Below are positions 1 through 12,800 of a DNA stretch of 64,000 nucleotides, piece after piece. The notes beneath the pieces were generated by a model. The model was not told where the DNA came from and ran no database searches. It worked only from the letters and a program-made list of their open reading frames with translations. Every line of letters starts with the position of its first letter. Position 1 is the stretch's first letter. A program made the position numbers and the translations under genes. Origin of the DNA: Symbiodinium natans (lineage: Eukaryota > Sar > Dinophyceae > Suessiales > Symbiodiniaceae); contig CAJNDS010000136.1 in NCBI GenBank assembly GCA_905221605.1, forward strand, positions 697,001 through 761,000, in the 5' to 3' direction.

Positions 1-3000
1 CGCTTTCTATAACTACCCAAGTAGGGACCCCGATTACATATATAGCAATTGGTGTTCCACCTTCAACAATAACCCTAAACCCTGAACCTCAAGATTGTGG
101 CCCCAGTCTAGGCCCTTATTCCCTTTTTCTTAGGGTATAGGCTCCGGGTTTAGGGTTTAGGGTTTCGGGTTTAGGGTTTAAGCCAAAAGGGCGCCATTTT
201 CATTCCTAGGTTACGCCTGGGTCTAGCCTACTCGTAAGCTCGAAATCGAAACCTGAGACCAGGACGCGGCCAAGACTTGATATAGCCCCTACACCAGTAA
301 CCCGATACCCCTAAACCCTAAACCCCCATAAGCCCTACACCCGAAGTCCAAGCCCTACACTGGTTCAAAGGGCTAACCTAGGTGAGAATGTGAGACGCCC
401 GGTTCAATTCGTGTTTTTCTCAAGCCTGCAGTTCAAATAAAACAAGAGTTGCTATTGCTGTTTTAGGGTTTAGGGTTTAGGGTTTAGCAGGGTTTCGGGT
501 TTCAGTGGCATCGACTCCGGGCGAAGGGGCGAGCCTTTTGCAAGCCCGCGCAAAAAGGCCCAGGTGTCCCGGGTAGCCGGTAGATGTTTGTGGGGTGCAA
601 AGTCTTAGACGGAGTGTTGTCGCGCGAGAAGCTAACGCGTGCACGCCTGCGCCGGGTGCCTTTTGTGGGTCGGGGAAGGGGGACTAGTAAATATGGGGCC
701 CAACATTGTGAGCAGAAAGGCAGAAGCATCTGAAATGTATGACCACATGATTCTTTTCTATTCTACTAAAGGCTGCTTTATGCCTTATTCCAATAACCCC
801 AAACCCTACAACCCCCCAATAGCCCCAAACCCTCTGGCCTACTAAACCCTCAACCCCAAACGGTAAACCTCAAAGCCCTAACCCCTGAACCCTCAAACTC
901 GAAACCTCAATCCCTAGACCCTAAACCCTAAACCCTAAACCCTAAAGCCCCCCCAGAGAAGAGCCAACAACCCTAAGCCCTCAACCTCACAGGTTCTCTG
1001 GAGCTCAGCGCGCTGTGTTCCCATCGACGCGGTTGTCGCGCGACGCCCTCCGAAGCTGTGCCTCGGGCAATCTCCGGGCTTTTGGCTTGTGGGTTTAGGG
1101 TTTAGGGTTTAGGGTTTAGGGTTTAGGGTTTAGGGTTTAGGGCAGTTTAGTCGTAGCTACCCCTTAATTAGTAAGTATATAGAATCCATTAAACTGTACG
1201 TAAAGAGAGTCCCAGTTAGCGTTGAGGGCAGGAATTCGCTTCATTTTCGATCAATATAACAAACATTGTAGGCGTATTGTGGCGCAAGGGGGGGTAGAGG
1301 TCCCTCGCCCTGTTCTAGACAGGGCCTTGGCATGTTTACTCATTTGGTAGTGTCCTTTATTGGACCTACACCCTAAACCCAAAACCAGAGTGAGGGTCGA
1401 AGCCTTAAACCCCGAAGAAGATCCCATTTGAAGGAATTTTGCAAAGGGCCAACCTTGTAAGGCTTCAAATGAACAAAATCGGTATACTCACGACTATAAA
1501 ACTCTCAACCTGCAGATTGGTTCGAGAGATGGATCAGAAAGCCGCGTACCTCCTGGAGCTGGTACTACTGGATCGGGCCAGCGCACAGCAGGCGGGCTTT
1601 AGGACCATTGGGTTTAGGGTTTAGGGTTTAGGGTTTAGGGTTTAGGGCCCCTCCCCGAACCCTTTGGGTTTCGAGTTTAGGGTTTGTAGGGCTCAGGTGT
1701 TCAGGGTGTTCAGGCTCAATCTTTGCTACTGCCTTGTCAAATATGTGTATGTAAATCATCCGTAGCCCTGAAGTTTAGGCTCCCAAGACTCTGAACCTGA
1801 ACCTCAAACCCCTAAGCCCTCAGCCCGCGACGTAACCCTAAAACCTAAACCCAAACCCCAAACCCTAAACCAGGGTCGACCTCCCCCCCCCCCCCCCCCC
1901 CCCCCAATGTTAGCTCCTTTTTTAGGTGGGTGCCCTGCTTGCCCTGTTTGGGTTCTGGGTTGAGGGCTTAGACGTAATTATAGGGTTGGTTTTGGAGTTT
2001 GGGGGCTTCAAAAGGGTATAACGTTGTCTGTAAAAGTAAGGTTCCCAAGACAAAGGAACCACAATTACGAGTTCAAGTGGTGGTGCCCCTTAAAAACTCC
2101 CCTGGAAACAGAGTACAATTCCAACTTGAATTAAAAGCCTAAATCTCGGAAACCCCGAATTGGCGGATAGTGGGTATCTAAGGTAGGGCTGCCATCTTCA
2201 GGGGGTGGATCAACCCTACTATGTGTTGCTTTCTTTTGTGTTCCCCCTTTTTTGTTTGGGAGGGAGACCTTCTTTTCGGAGTCGGGTCAGTACTCTGAAC
2301 AAGGGTCTAGGCGAGACCTCGGTTTTCGGCCCGACACCCCTGAGCCCTAGCCCCCTGTTTAGGAATTTAGGGTTCACTGCATCCTCTTAAACCCTCACTA
2401 TTGCAGTCAGCCAGGCGGGTGGCACAAAAGCATAACAAGAGTCGAGCTCCCCAAATCTTCACCAAAACGAAGCTTCACAACTTGTTTCAAGAGCTGGGTC
2501 CCAAACCCTAAACCCCATACCCCAAACCCTAAACCCTATACCCCAAACCCCAAATCCCAAACCCTAAACCCCAAACCCTAAACCCCAAACCCTAAACCCC
2601 AAACCCCAAACCCTAAACCCTAAACCCTAAACCCCAAACCCTAAACCCTAAACCTTTCAGGTCCTGACAGAATCTCTGAGCTGCAACGCCTCGGCGGCCG
2701 AGGCCGTCAAGGCCGACTGGGCCACCAACGACACCGGGCCTTGCAAGGGACTAAAGGAGGGACCCTTGAGTTTAGGGTTTAGGGTTTAGGGTTTAGGGTT
2801 TAGGGCTTAGGGTTTAGGGTTTAGGGTTTCGGGTGCTGAGAAGGTCGCAGGCAGGCAGTGCAGCAGTCCCAGCCGTAAAAGAAGGGTTTAGAGTTTAGGG
2901 TTGGGGTTTTGGGTTTAGGGTTTAGGGTTGGTTCTTTGGGGATGATTTAGGCAACTTCGGCATATAGGGACTATGTAAGGTATATATGGGGGTTATATAG

Positions 3001-4013
3001 GGGAGTAAGATTAGGGGTCCCTCCTTATACCTCTTAAGCCTCTTAAGCCCTGCCTTTACCTTGGGGTGACGGCGAGAACCCTGAATGGGCCTTGGGTCCC
3101 GACACCCCGTTTCGGGTTTAGGGTTTAGGGCTTAGGGTTTAGGGTTTAGGGTTTAGGGTTTAGGGCTTATAGAAGCTGTGGTTCATATACCCAGTAGGAA
3201 GGACTGTTTTGGAATAGTAAGAACATAGGGGAGAGTGGCTTTATGATTTCACTGTGTCCCCCCCCCCCCCCCAAAGCATGCAGCCAACTTGGGCCAACTC
3301 AAGAAAGCAAGCCAGGAGCCACCGAAACCTGTCGGGAGTCAGGTCTATTCGGTCCTGTGAGGGGTTCTCATGATACACGAATACGAAAATCATAGTCATA
3401 CAATCATATCTGTGAGGGCTTATGATAAGACACTAATACGAACATATTGTCATACAATCACATAGTTATATGCATATCATATCATATCTTTTGTCTTTGT
3501 CTGGCGATCCAAGTCCATATTGGACGTAGCCCAAAATTCATGCATTAAATTCAGGTTTGAAACAGTTTGCACTCAAGGAGGCCCTCACGCCTGTAACACG
3601 AGGAACCCATCCCTGGAGCAGAAATCTGCGGACCCAGCCTATGCACAAAAAGGCATACTGGTATAGCAGCGTCGCGCAAGCTCCATGAGCAGAAAAGCGC
3701 CAAAACTATTCATGTGGAGAAAGGAGAGGGACCCTTCGAAAGTGTAACAACAAGCGCTGGCCCATGAACGACCACGAAGCCAGCAACATATCTACAGGAC
3801 AACAGGGAGACCTGATCATGAGATTTCCCTGCGGTCCAGCTTTGAGCATTCCTCCAGGGGCTGGGAGAGGCAAGAACAAAGCTAACACGCCCCACACTTC
3901 AAAAAATCTGTGCCCGCTCACACATTCCCAAATGTGCAGTGACAGCGTGTACACAAACGGAAAACGAAGAGCCAAAGCCCGTCATGTCACATCTTTCAGG
4001 AGGGGTCGCACGG
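1..4013. other. Mostly telomere-like arrays; a few exon-like islands
   Basis: No gene is confirmed here. Exon-like islands with AG acceptors and an open frame: 993-1075 (GAQRAVFPSTRLSRDAL), 2205-2265 (QPYYVLLSFVFPLFCLG, which resembles the FPxFCLG segment of ABCA membrane domains), 2661-2745 (VLTESLSCNASAAEAV). AT-rich unique sequence at 3360-3520. Any of these could be intron. Confidence 0.3.
2499..2653 (+). repeat. CCCTAAA array with CCCCAAA variants
   Basis: About 155 bp of CCCTAAA and CCCCAAA units, ending 7 bp before a TTTCAG that precedes an exon-like segment (2661-2745). A TTTAGGG array (2769-2830) follows that segment. Confidence 0.9.
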
Positions 4014-5015
4014 CTAACCAGGGTGATGGTTTTTTCTGGTCAGGGTCGCCACGAAGGTCTGCGTGCCGTCAAGCAGGGCGAGCGCCAAGTGGAGCGTGAA
4101 CCCCTTATGGTCTGAAAGCGAGCGGCGATCCTCCCATTGCCCACCTGGGTAGATGAGGCGCGGCTTTTCCGGTGGGATGCCCGTCTTATCCGCAATCTGC
4201 GCCTTCGCATTGCCAAACGCTTTGGAAGCCTCAACAACCAGCGTGATGGTCTTGCTGGTCAGGGTCGTCACGAAGGTCTGCATGCTACCAAGCAGGGGGA
4301 GCATCACGTAGAGCATGAACTCCCTGTCGTCCGGCTGCTCGCTTGCAAAGATGAGGCGCCACTGAATGGGTGGTGTGTTCGCTGCACCCTGGGTCGTCGC
4401 CTTCATGTGGGCGGAGATGGTCGTGTCGGCCAGCGCCAGGTCGAAGCACTGCGTGCCACCGCGTAGGTGTAGCACCAGGTGGAGCACCGAAACGTGGTCT
4501 GAAATCGCGCAGCCGTCCTCCAACTGCATTCTTGCAAGGATGAAGTGCTGGATGTACACCGTGTCCTGGGTCGTCGCCTTCACGTTGGTCATGTCGGCCA
4601 GCGTCTTCTCGAAGCACTGCGTGCCACCGCATAGGTGTAGCGCCAGAGAAAGCATGGCCTCCTGCTGGACGTCGTAGCCTGAAAACGCGTTGCCATCCTC
4701 CCATTGCTCGCATGCACAGATGAGGCTCTGATGATTGGCTGAGACGCCGTCCTTTGCTTGTACGTTGTCAATCGCTGCCGAAACCTGAACAGTGAAGGTG
4801 CGGGTCCTGCTGAGGAAGATCCGCTCTGGGCACTCCCATTTCTGGCGGCAGAAAAGCAACTTTTCCTCATCATCAGGCGACATGCAAGCGCAATGTTTGT
4901 CTGATGCATGGCACTCCATCTTGCCGTAGCTCAAGATGCTGGAGCGCACTCCTTGCACGCCTGCAAATCCTTCATCTCTGCGCATGCAATCATCTGGCTC
5001 GTGACGTGCCCACAT
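4014..5015 (-). pseudogene. Diverged polyubiquitin-like ORF, broken in the last unit
   Basis: The 333-codon minus-strand frame contains four to five tandem ubiquitin-like units of about 76 residues. The best preserved unit reads [20 protein letters not shown], then [20 protein letters not shown] and [10 protein letters not shown]; others end in [12 protein letters not shown] and [12 protein letters not shown]. Many core residues have changed and the units differ from each other, unlike functional polyubiquitin where units are nearly identical. In the last unit an extra A in the A-run before ACCATCACC (near 4030) shifts KTITL to KNHH and stops the frame. The first 50 residues are unrelated and Cys-rich. 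Most likely a decayed copy, although the still-open long frame leaves room for a diverged ubiquitin-like protein. It is the only sizeable recognisable gene on the minus strand. Confidence 0.8.
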
Positions 5016-5148
5016 TTCCCATTCGAGCTATCTGCAACAAGGGGCACTGGGGCGCTACGAAATTCCTACCAGCCTCGCTGGTGAGGCGATTCGGGCCCTA
5101 TCATATCATACGAATATACAAGTAATACAAATAGTGGAGTAACCAAAG

Positions 5149-7805
5149 CCGAGGAGAACGCGTGGATCGAGCGCTATGGTGGCAAGGAGAAGGCAGAGGC
5201 TGCCGGCGCCATGAGTAGCTTCGTAGAGGAGCAGGTAACCTTTAACCTTTTTCGGGACATTCAAATCCCTTTAGGGTGTTTTAACTTTAAAAAGCCCCAA
5301 ATGTAACATGTATCCTTTTTGGGATATTCACATCCTTGTTAAAATCCCAAAGGTCAACCTTAGGTTAACCTTTAATTCATCTTAAGGTTTCTGGACAGCT
5401 AAGGTAGCTTTTTGGGGTAGTAGAATCCCCTATAAACTCCCAAAGGTTCACCTTTAATTTCCCCAGGTTACTGGAGCAACTAAGGTAGTGTCAAGGCCTT
5501 CAACGAGGGCGCGAAGGCGGCATTGGCTGCTGCAGTTCAGGAGCAAGGCCTGTTGGAGATGAGCCTCGGTGGGCCCTAAACCCTAAACCCTAAACTTCCC
5601 TAAACCCTAAGCCCTAAACCCTAAACCCTGGGAATATCTTCCTATTTTCCCTTATTCTGGGTTTAAGAGGGCCATCGTTCTATTTTTTCCCTTGTTGGGA
5701 TGATATTTGTATATTCCCGTATTGGGTTTAAGAGGATGATATTTGGGAAACCCTAAACCCTACTCTATACTACCCCCCCTCCCCCCTTAAATATCCTTAA
5801 TGAGGCTCAATTATCCCTTCACAGCCTTAATTACGGGGGAACAGTGGGGGGTGGTAGGGGAACCCATGAAAATAGCCGATCAACAAAGGATTACGGACGT
5901 GGTACACGCCTGGATTGAGAATTTCAAGGCCGACCTGATCGACCTGCGCGCGAACTCGCCCAGCCGGCCGGAGCTAAAGTGACCTGGAGGTGTTTAGGAA
6001 GTTTAGGGTTTAGGGTTTAGGGCTTAGGGCTTAGGGTTTAGTAAGGATTTGGGTTTAGGTGCCAAAGGCCATACTCTGCCTGGGACTCTACCTACAGTTT
6101 AGTAGAAGCTACCCCTTAACTGGTAGGTATATCCCATAAAACTGCAGGTAAAGAGAGTCCCAGGTAGCCCTAAACCCTAAACCCTAAACCCTAAACTGCA
6201 GGTAAAGAGAGCCCCAGGTTTGTCGACTTGGCCCAGGTCCCTAAACCCGAAACCCTAAACGGGAATCTTTGCGGTTGGGGCGCACTTCTCCAAATGGCGG
6301 CCACCCAAACCCAGAGTTTCTAGACCCCAACAACCCAGAGCCCCAGCATGATCTAAATGCCTTTAAACCCTAGAGTCGATACCCTAAGCCCCAATTAAGG
6401 GTTTAGGGTGTAGGGTTTAGGGTTTAGGGTGTAGGGTTTCTAGGGTTTAGGGTTTGAGCCCAGTACCTTGCTGTTGAAATATCGTGCAGTTGGGCTCCGA
6501 ATTGCAGTGTGCAAAGCAGTCTCCCTGCAGTTGCCCCGTTGAGCATGGCTAGACGGGTGGCAAAAAACCGAGCCCTACGCCCCCTAAACCCTAAACCCTA
6601 AGCCCTAAACCCTGAACCCCAAACCTCAATGGACCAGAGGACCTTCCAACCGATGCCTTGCCGGCCGTGCGCGAGTGTGAGAGTCGAAACCCCAAACCTA
6701 CCTGGGACTCTCTTTACCTACAGTTTTCTGGGTTCTACCTACTCATGAAGGGGTTTCTACTACTAAACCCTAAACCCTATAAACCCTAAACCCCAAACCC
6801 TAAACCCTAAACCAACTATAGGTAAAGAGGAGAGCCCTGGGGAAATCCTATAAGGTTGAGCAACACGGCAGAGCTCCGGGACTTGAGCCAGGAGGGCGCC
6901 AAGCCCGACGCCTTCAAAGAGAGGCTCGCCAGTTGGCAGGTTCCGCAGCCGCCTTTGAGGATTTGCTTGGGGGGTTTAGGGGTTTAGGGGTTTAGGGGTG
7001 TAGGGGTTTAGGGGTTTAGGGGTTTAGGGGTTTAGGGGTTTAGGGGTGGTTTAGGGTTTAGGGTTAGAGGCTTTTGTATAAGGCTTTCTTGGGTTGAGCA
7101 GGGCTTATATAGGCTTTTGTAGAAGGGTTAGAGGTTTCTGTACAAGGCTTTCTTGGGTTTAACAGGCCTTATAGGCTTTTGTATAAGGCTGGACATAGGG
7201 CAACCAAGCAAGGGAGTGCGATGTCACAAGCTGACAGGCAGGCGCATCGCGGGGAAACCCTAAACCCTAAACCCTAAACCCTAAACCCTAAACCCTAAAC
7301 CCTAAACGTGGTGAACCATTGACAAGTTGCATTGGGATTGGGGTTCTGGGTTCCATGGGCTCCGCGCTGGGAGCAGATCTTAAAACCATGCACACGGAGC
7401 AGTAGGGTTTAGGGTTTAGGGTTTAGGGTTTAGGGTTTAGGGTTTAGGGGTTGTGGAAAACTTGCCATGTGGTAAAACTTCTATGCAAGGGCTTTGAGAA
7501 AGGACATCCTGCAACGAACAGATGTTCCCCGGCCCACCTCCAATTCTTCACCCTTAACCCTTAACCCGTATTACGCTTACTACCCTTATTCCCCTTATTA
7601 CCCTCAGTACCCTTACTACCCTTACTACCCTTATTGCCCTTACTACCCTTATCACCCTTATTGCCCTTAGCCCCAAACCCCGCAAGCGCATATCCCAAAG
7701 AGCCATGACAGCCCAGGACCTTCTGCGAGAAAAGACCCAGAACCTCGCCAAGGCCGTGGACGAGTGGGCCGCGCGCCGCCAACTCCGCGCAGCTTTGGCT
7801 TTAAA
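5149..7805 (+). CDS. Hypothetical charged, probably helical protein; five spliced exons
   Basis: I do not recognise the family. Proposed exons are 5149-5230, 5489-5560, 5889-5978, 6855-6939 and 7716-7805. Every junction keeps frame: GC donor then T-start, GA donor, GT donor, GT donor. The joined product is rich in Glu, Lys, Ala and Leu (for example VKAFNEGAKAAL, VVHAWIENFKADL, LRDLSQEGAKPDAFKERL, LAKAVDEWAARRQL) and would be largely helical. The first intron (5231-5488) is a hairpin element of the GGTAACCTTTAACC family, and a CCCTAAA array follows the second exon. No start or stop was found, so this is a partial gene; exons upstream (possibly 2661-2745) and downstream are possible. Support is phase agreement over four junctions, not similarity. 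Confidence 0.42.
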
Positions 7806-8392
7806 GTAACTTTCCAAGCGGGTTTAGGGTTTAGGGTTTAGGGTTTAGGGTTTAGGGTTTAGGGCATGTGGGGAGTTTCCGAAATTCGGTGTACCTTATT
7901 GTAAGGGGATCCTACTATTTGGGGCTTCCGGCTAGGTCACTTAAATTACCTGGGACTCTCCTCACCTACAGTTTTCATGGGTGACACCTCCAGTTCCGGC
8001 GTGGTTACTGCTAAACCGTAGGTAAACAGTAATCTTATACCACAAGGATATGCAATAAGTAGTCCACGTGGGCATGTCTCAAAATCTGGATTCTCTAATG
8101 TTTGGTAACCCCCTCAAAAACGGGTACCCCCTTTTGAAGTAAACGCCACTTGGTCTCCAGCTTCTGGTATTTTGATTCGAGTTGCGGGAACCACCTCAGA
8201 CTTCTTTTACCTACAGCTCGAATGGATTATGCCTACTAATTAAGGGGTAGCTACTACTAAACTGCAGGTAAATCGAGTCCCAGGCAACCCTAAACCCTAA
8301 ACTCCAATCCCCAAATTCCCCAAACCCTAAACCCTAAACCCTAAACCCTAAACCCTAAACCCTAAACCTCAAACTCTACATCCCTACTGAAG

Positions 8393-9385
8393 GCATCCTT
8401 CTCCTTCCGCGGCTTCTTGGGTGCGAGCGTCCTGAATCCGGTGCCGGACGCGTACGAGCTTCTGGCCCCTGAGCTGAGATGGGTTCCGGGCTGAGGGTTC
8501 AGAAGATGGGTTTAGGGTTTAGGGTTTAGGGTTTAGGGTTTAGGGTGGACGTATTCTTCATAGGGTTTATAGGTTTATAGGGTTTAGGATTCTAGAGTTT
8601 GGGGTTCATAAGGTTCGTGGCTTAGCTGTCATAGGGTTTAGAGGGTGTAGAGGGTTCAGAGGGTTTATAGGGTTTATAGGGTTTACAGGGTTTGTAGGGT
8701 TTGTGGGGTTTAGTTTTCATAAGGTTTAGGGTTCATGGGGTTCCTAAGGTTTAGGGTGTAGGGTTTGTAGGGTTTAGAGGGTTTAGTTTTCATAGGGTTT
8801 ATAGGTCTTAGGGTTGTCATAGGGTTCAAGAGGTTTAGAACTTAGGGTTTAGGGTTCATATTTGAAGTGTTATGGGTTTAGGGTGTAGGGTTCCTAGATT
8901 TCATGAAGTGTAGAGGTTTGGGTTCATAAGGTTTAGGGTTGAGTGTTTATGAGGTCTCGGGTTCATAGGGTCGAGTGTTGATAGGGTTTAGGATTCGTAG
9001 GGTTCATAGGGTTCAAAGGGTTTAGGGTTCATAGGGTTTAGGGTTCAAGGTTTACCCTAGCACGACGACGCCCCTTCCCCTCAACAAAGCCGGAGCCATT
9101 TGTCGGAATCCTGCTCAGCAACACATACCTTTGCTTAATGCAAGGCCTCGCCTCCTAAACCATCCTAAGCTTAGCAGAGGCAAGCCTATAAATCTTCAGC
9201 CCTAAACCCTAAACCCCAAACCCTAAACCCTAAACCCTAACCCTAAACCCTAAACCCTAAACGAGGTGCGGCTCAGGCAGCTCACAAGCCGCATCAAAGT
9301 GCTGCACATGGCGGGATCTGTCTCGAGACCGGCAGACTTAGCACCAAAGGCCCCACTGTTCCCCGGACGCGGCTTCAGCACTTCA
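8393..9385 (+). CDS. Two exon-like segments upstream of the phosphatase
   Basis: 8393 to about 8475 (acceptor TGAAG before G; SFRGFLGASVLNPVPDAYEL) and 9263 to about 9383 (acceptor ACGAG before G; LTSRIKVLHMAGSVSRPADL) are each bounded by CCCTAAA on the left and TTTAGGG on the right, with the decayed repeat region between them. They could be N-terminal exons of the phosphatase gene, but phases to each other and to 9893 were not resolved. Confidence 0.28.
8555..9055 (+). repeat. Decayed GGGTTTATAGGGTTTAG region
   Basis: About 500 bp made almost only of scrambled derivatives of the heptamer (GGGTTCATAGGGTTTAG, GGGTTTGTAGGG, GGTTCATAAGG). It looks like an old array that has accumulated insertions of ATA/CATA between units. 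No gene seen. Confidence 0.8.
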
Positions 9386-9892
9386 GCAACAGTAGGGTAT
9401 AGGGTTTAGGGTTTAGGGTGTAGGGTTTAGGGTTTAGGGTTTAGGGTTTAGGGTTAAGGGTAAGTTGTGATGATGGTTTTGGGCTTTGGAGCTGGTTCTG
9501 GGGTTTCAGGGTTGAGGGTTTCAAGCGAGGCTGCTGAGGAATAGCCGGAGCGGTTTGGGGCTTTGATTGGGAGCAGATCAGCTAAGGGGCTTCGGCAGGT
9601 TTGCTGGCCAGCATTGTGACCTTTATGGTTTATACGTTTTGGGTCCGGAATCTGACACTTGAAGGGGTGTTTGTATGCAGTGTGGTCTGGTATCTTGCTC
9701 TGTTTTTTGCAAGCATGCTTGCAAAAGGCAGTGATGGTCAGTGCGCCGACTCAAGCCAGACTTAAGCCCCAAACCCTAAGCCCTAAGCCACTAAGCCCCT
9801 AAGCCCCTAAGCCCCTAAGCCCCTGAGCCCCTAAGCCCCTAAGCCCCTAAGCACTTACCCCTTAGCCCCCAAAGCCGAAACCCTGAGCTCAG

Positions 9893-12800
9893 GTTTGTGG
9901 GTGGTGCCACGAGCCTCTGCTTGCATTTGCTCCGCAAGATGGGTGGGACGCACATCTTGAACTGCACCGAAGATCTCCCTGCCCCGAGTGATGAGGAGCT
10001 TGCTGGCCTCAAGTGGCAGAGACCTGGGTTGCCATTGTCTAGTTGAAGTTGCATGGTCCCTTAATCTGGTTCCTTATATATTTTAAAGCGACTGTATATC
10101 TACCCTGAGATATAGAAGGTTTTTTTCAGGTTTAGGGTCGAGGGTTTCAAGTCGTCTGAAGTACCGAAGCCGCAATGTCGAACACTTATTCTATGTCCTT
10201 AATACGGCCCGAAATAGGAGTACCTCGGTTTAGACACCCTTCAAGGGACCCGTATCCCTGGTTTTCGCAACCCCCCTGTTTATTTTTTGGGTACCATGAT
10301 TCCTAAGAAACAGCTTTCTTTTTTTTTAACAATTTTTGATGTTTAAAGCTTTTTGCTAGGGTTCCAAGTTCAGCACAGAGTGCAAGCTTCTGAAGAGCAG
10401 CCCAGGAGACTGGCCCTGCCGGATCACGAGAACCAGGACCTGTCCGCGACCCTGAAAGCTGCCCTGAAGGCGCGTGTAGCCCAAAACCCGAAGCCCTAAC
10501 CCTAAACCCTAAACCCTAAACCCTAAACCCTAAACCCCAACTAAACCCAAACCCTGAACCATAAACTGCCAACCCAGAGGTTTACACACTACGCCTTGCA
10601 GCCCTTCTCCAGGTTATCGCAGAGGCAGAAGAGGCTGGAGGAAAGGTCTTGGTCCACTGCCACGAAGGCCACCGGTTTAGGGTTTAGGGTTTACCTTGGT
10701 CTCTACGTACCGACAATTTAGTAGTAACTACCCCTTCATGAGTAGGTAAAACCCATAAAACTGTTGGCAAAGAGAGTTCCAGGTAGGGTTTAGGGTTCTG
10801 TGAAAGTAGGGTGGCAACTCAGGGCGGGCATAGTCACGCCGCACTTCGCTTTGCCCGGAAAGCGGTCTTAATCCTGACCACTTCCGTTGTAATTTTAGGA
10901 GCCTAAAGCATCACCAAGGTTGTCCGCTTTAACCCCTCAAAACCATGTATTGTTGTTGTTTGTTCTGGGGGGGGGGAGGAGGGAGTGGCATGACCCTAAT
11001 CATGGCTGGCATGCTTGTGTAAGCCCAGGTGATTGGTGTGGGTTTTGACATGACGCCAGTTTGGTTCATGCACCAGATGTCATGCTGAAGCAACATGTGG
11101 CTCTGCATGTTTCGTCTCATCGGTTGCATGTCCCCTGCGAAATGAACGCGGGTTCAGCCATGCAGGCGGCTATAAAGTTACAAGACAAAACTGCCCGCAA
11201 TGCCCAGGTCTCTTAAGGAAGAATGAGGCCGCTAGCAAACCCCGGAACCCTTAAACCCTATATACAAGGGGGCGGGTCCCTTACTATACTAACTGTAGTT
11301 AAGAGACTTATAGCCTAACTTAGGATTCTTATAACCCAATTTAGGGTCCTTAAAACCCTACTGATAGCTAGGGGGCCCCTCCTCGTAAATCCCGAAGCCC
11401 CAAGACAGGTTACCACCAAGCGCCCCCGGAAAGGAAAGAGTCGGTCTGTTTCCGTTTGCTTGGCGTACCTCGTGTCCAGGTCGGGGGGCTGGGGTTTGGG
11501 TGTTTTGGGTTTGGGGCGTTTCGGGTTTGGGAGGGTGTCGGGTGTGTGGAATTCAAGGCTCTAAGGAATTTGGTCTTTTTGCTTGAGGCTTAGAATTCAG
11601 CGCCTATGGTTTGTTTGTTTGCATGGGGTCGTGGGCGGGGTGATCTACATGATGCGGGAACCTTGTTTGGTAAGAGTCACCTATCATGTAGATCACTTGA
11701 GGTTTCAATTAGGGTTCCTGAGGGTTCCTTGGTATGTGGCGCAAAGTGAAGGAGCGCGAACAGTTCAACAGAACGGCCCTGAAACCCTAAACCCTCAACC
11801 CGGTCATCAACTAATCTGGCCACTTCCTTTGAACATGTTCTTAAGGGAGGGCGGTTCAAGGGGGGTATGTAACACAAGGTTCCCCCGTACCCCTAAACCC
11901 TAAACCCTAAACCCTAAATCCCCAAGGCTCCCTAGGCTTTGTCAGGGGTTCCTTAGGTACCTAACCCCCCTTTGAACCCCCCTCCCTTAAGAACCCAAAA
12001 ACCCTTGGGTGGGTTCTCAGGGTCCCTCAAAGAAGGAATTCCACCCTCCAAACAAGGAACAGGTTTAGGGTTTAGGGTTTAGGGTTTAGGGTTTAGGGTT
12101 TAGGGACCACGTACCAGTACGATTAGCCATCTGTCGGAGGGGGCCACCTCTTGCATTGCTATTGCTAGGACCCAGAGTCGGGTTTAGGGTTTAGGGTTTA
12201 GGGTTTAGGGTTTAGGGTTTAGGGTTTAGGGTTTAGGGGGCCCCCAATATTCCCTTTTTTTCGGGTTTAGGTTCCCTTAGAAGCCCCTTTTGCAGGAAAG
12301 GCTAGGGCACCCCTTTTTTTTCCGAGGCGTTTCTTGGGTCTAGATGAACAGTATTATTACTATTGTTGACATGTTATTCTTGTTTTAGGGTTTAGGGTTT
12401 AGGGTTAGTTAGGGTTTAGGATTTAGGATTTAGGATTTAGGGTTTAGGGTTTAGGGTTTAGGGTTTAGGGTTTAGGGGGCCTCAGTCCGTGCTTAAAAAG
12501 GGTTTAGGGGAGGGCGTTGTTCAGGCAAATGCCGCTGGCCGACGCGCTCGCCTACGTGAAGTCCAAGCGCCCAATTGCCCGCCCCAACGCCGGATTCCTC
12601 AGGCCCCCGTGGTGATCCTGCAGGATGCAGTAAGAATCCCAAATCCTAAACCCTAAACCCTAAACCCTAAACGAAAGACATTACCCAAGAGGGGTTTCTA
12701 AGCTTCCTCAACCCTAAACCTTAGTGCCAAGTAGTGGGCAGTCGGACAGTGAGTTTCTGCATGCCCTTGAAGGACCCAGATAGCGGTCTAAGAGTTCGAT

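Noticed and set aside
4918-4940. CCGTAG...CTCAAG reminiscent of a relict dinoflagellate spliced leader
   Set aside because: Only the two ends match, the middle of the leader is missing, and it lies on the opposite strand inside the ubiquitin-like frame. No convincing spliced-leader relic was found elsewhere.
7554-7817. Minus-strand ORFs rich in Val-Ile-Arg or Gly-Lys-Asn repeats
   Set aside because: They are the complement of a TTACCCTTACTACCC repeat plus the + strand exon 7716-7805.
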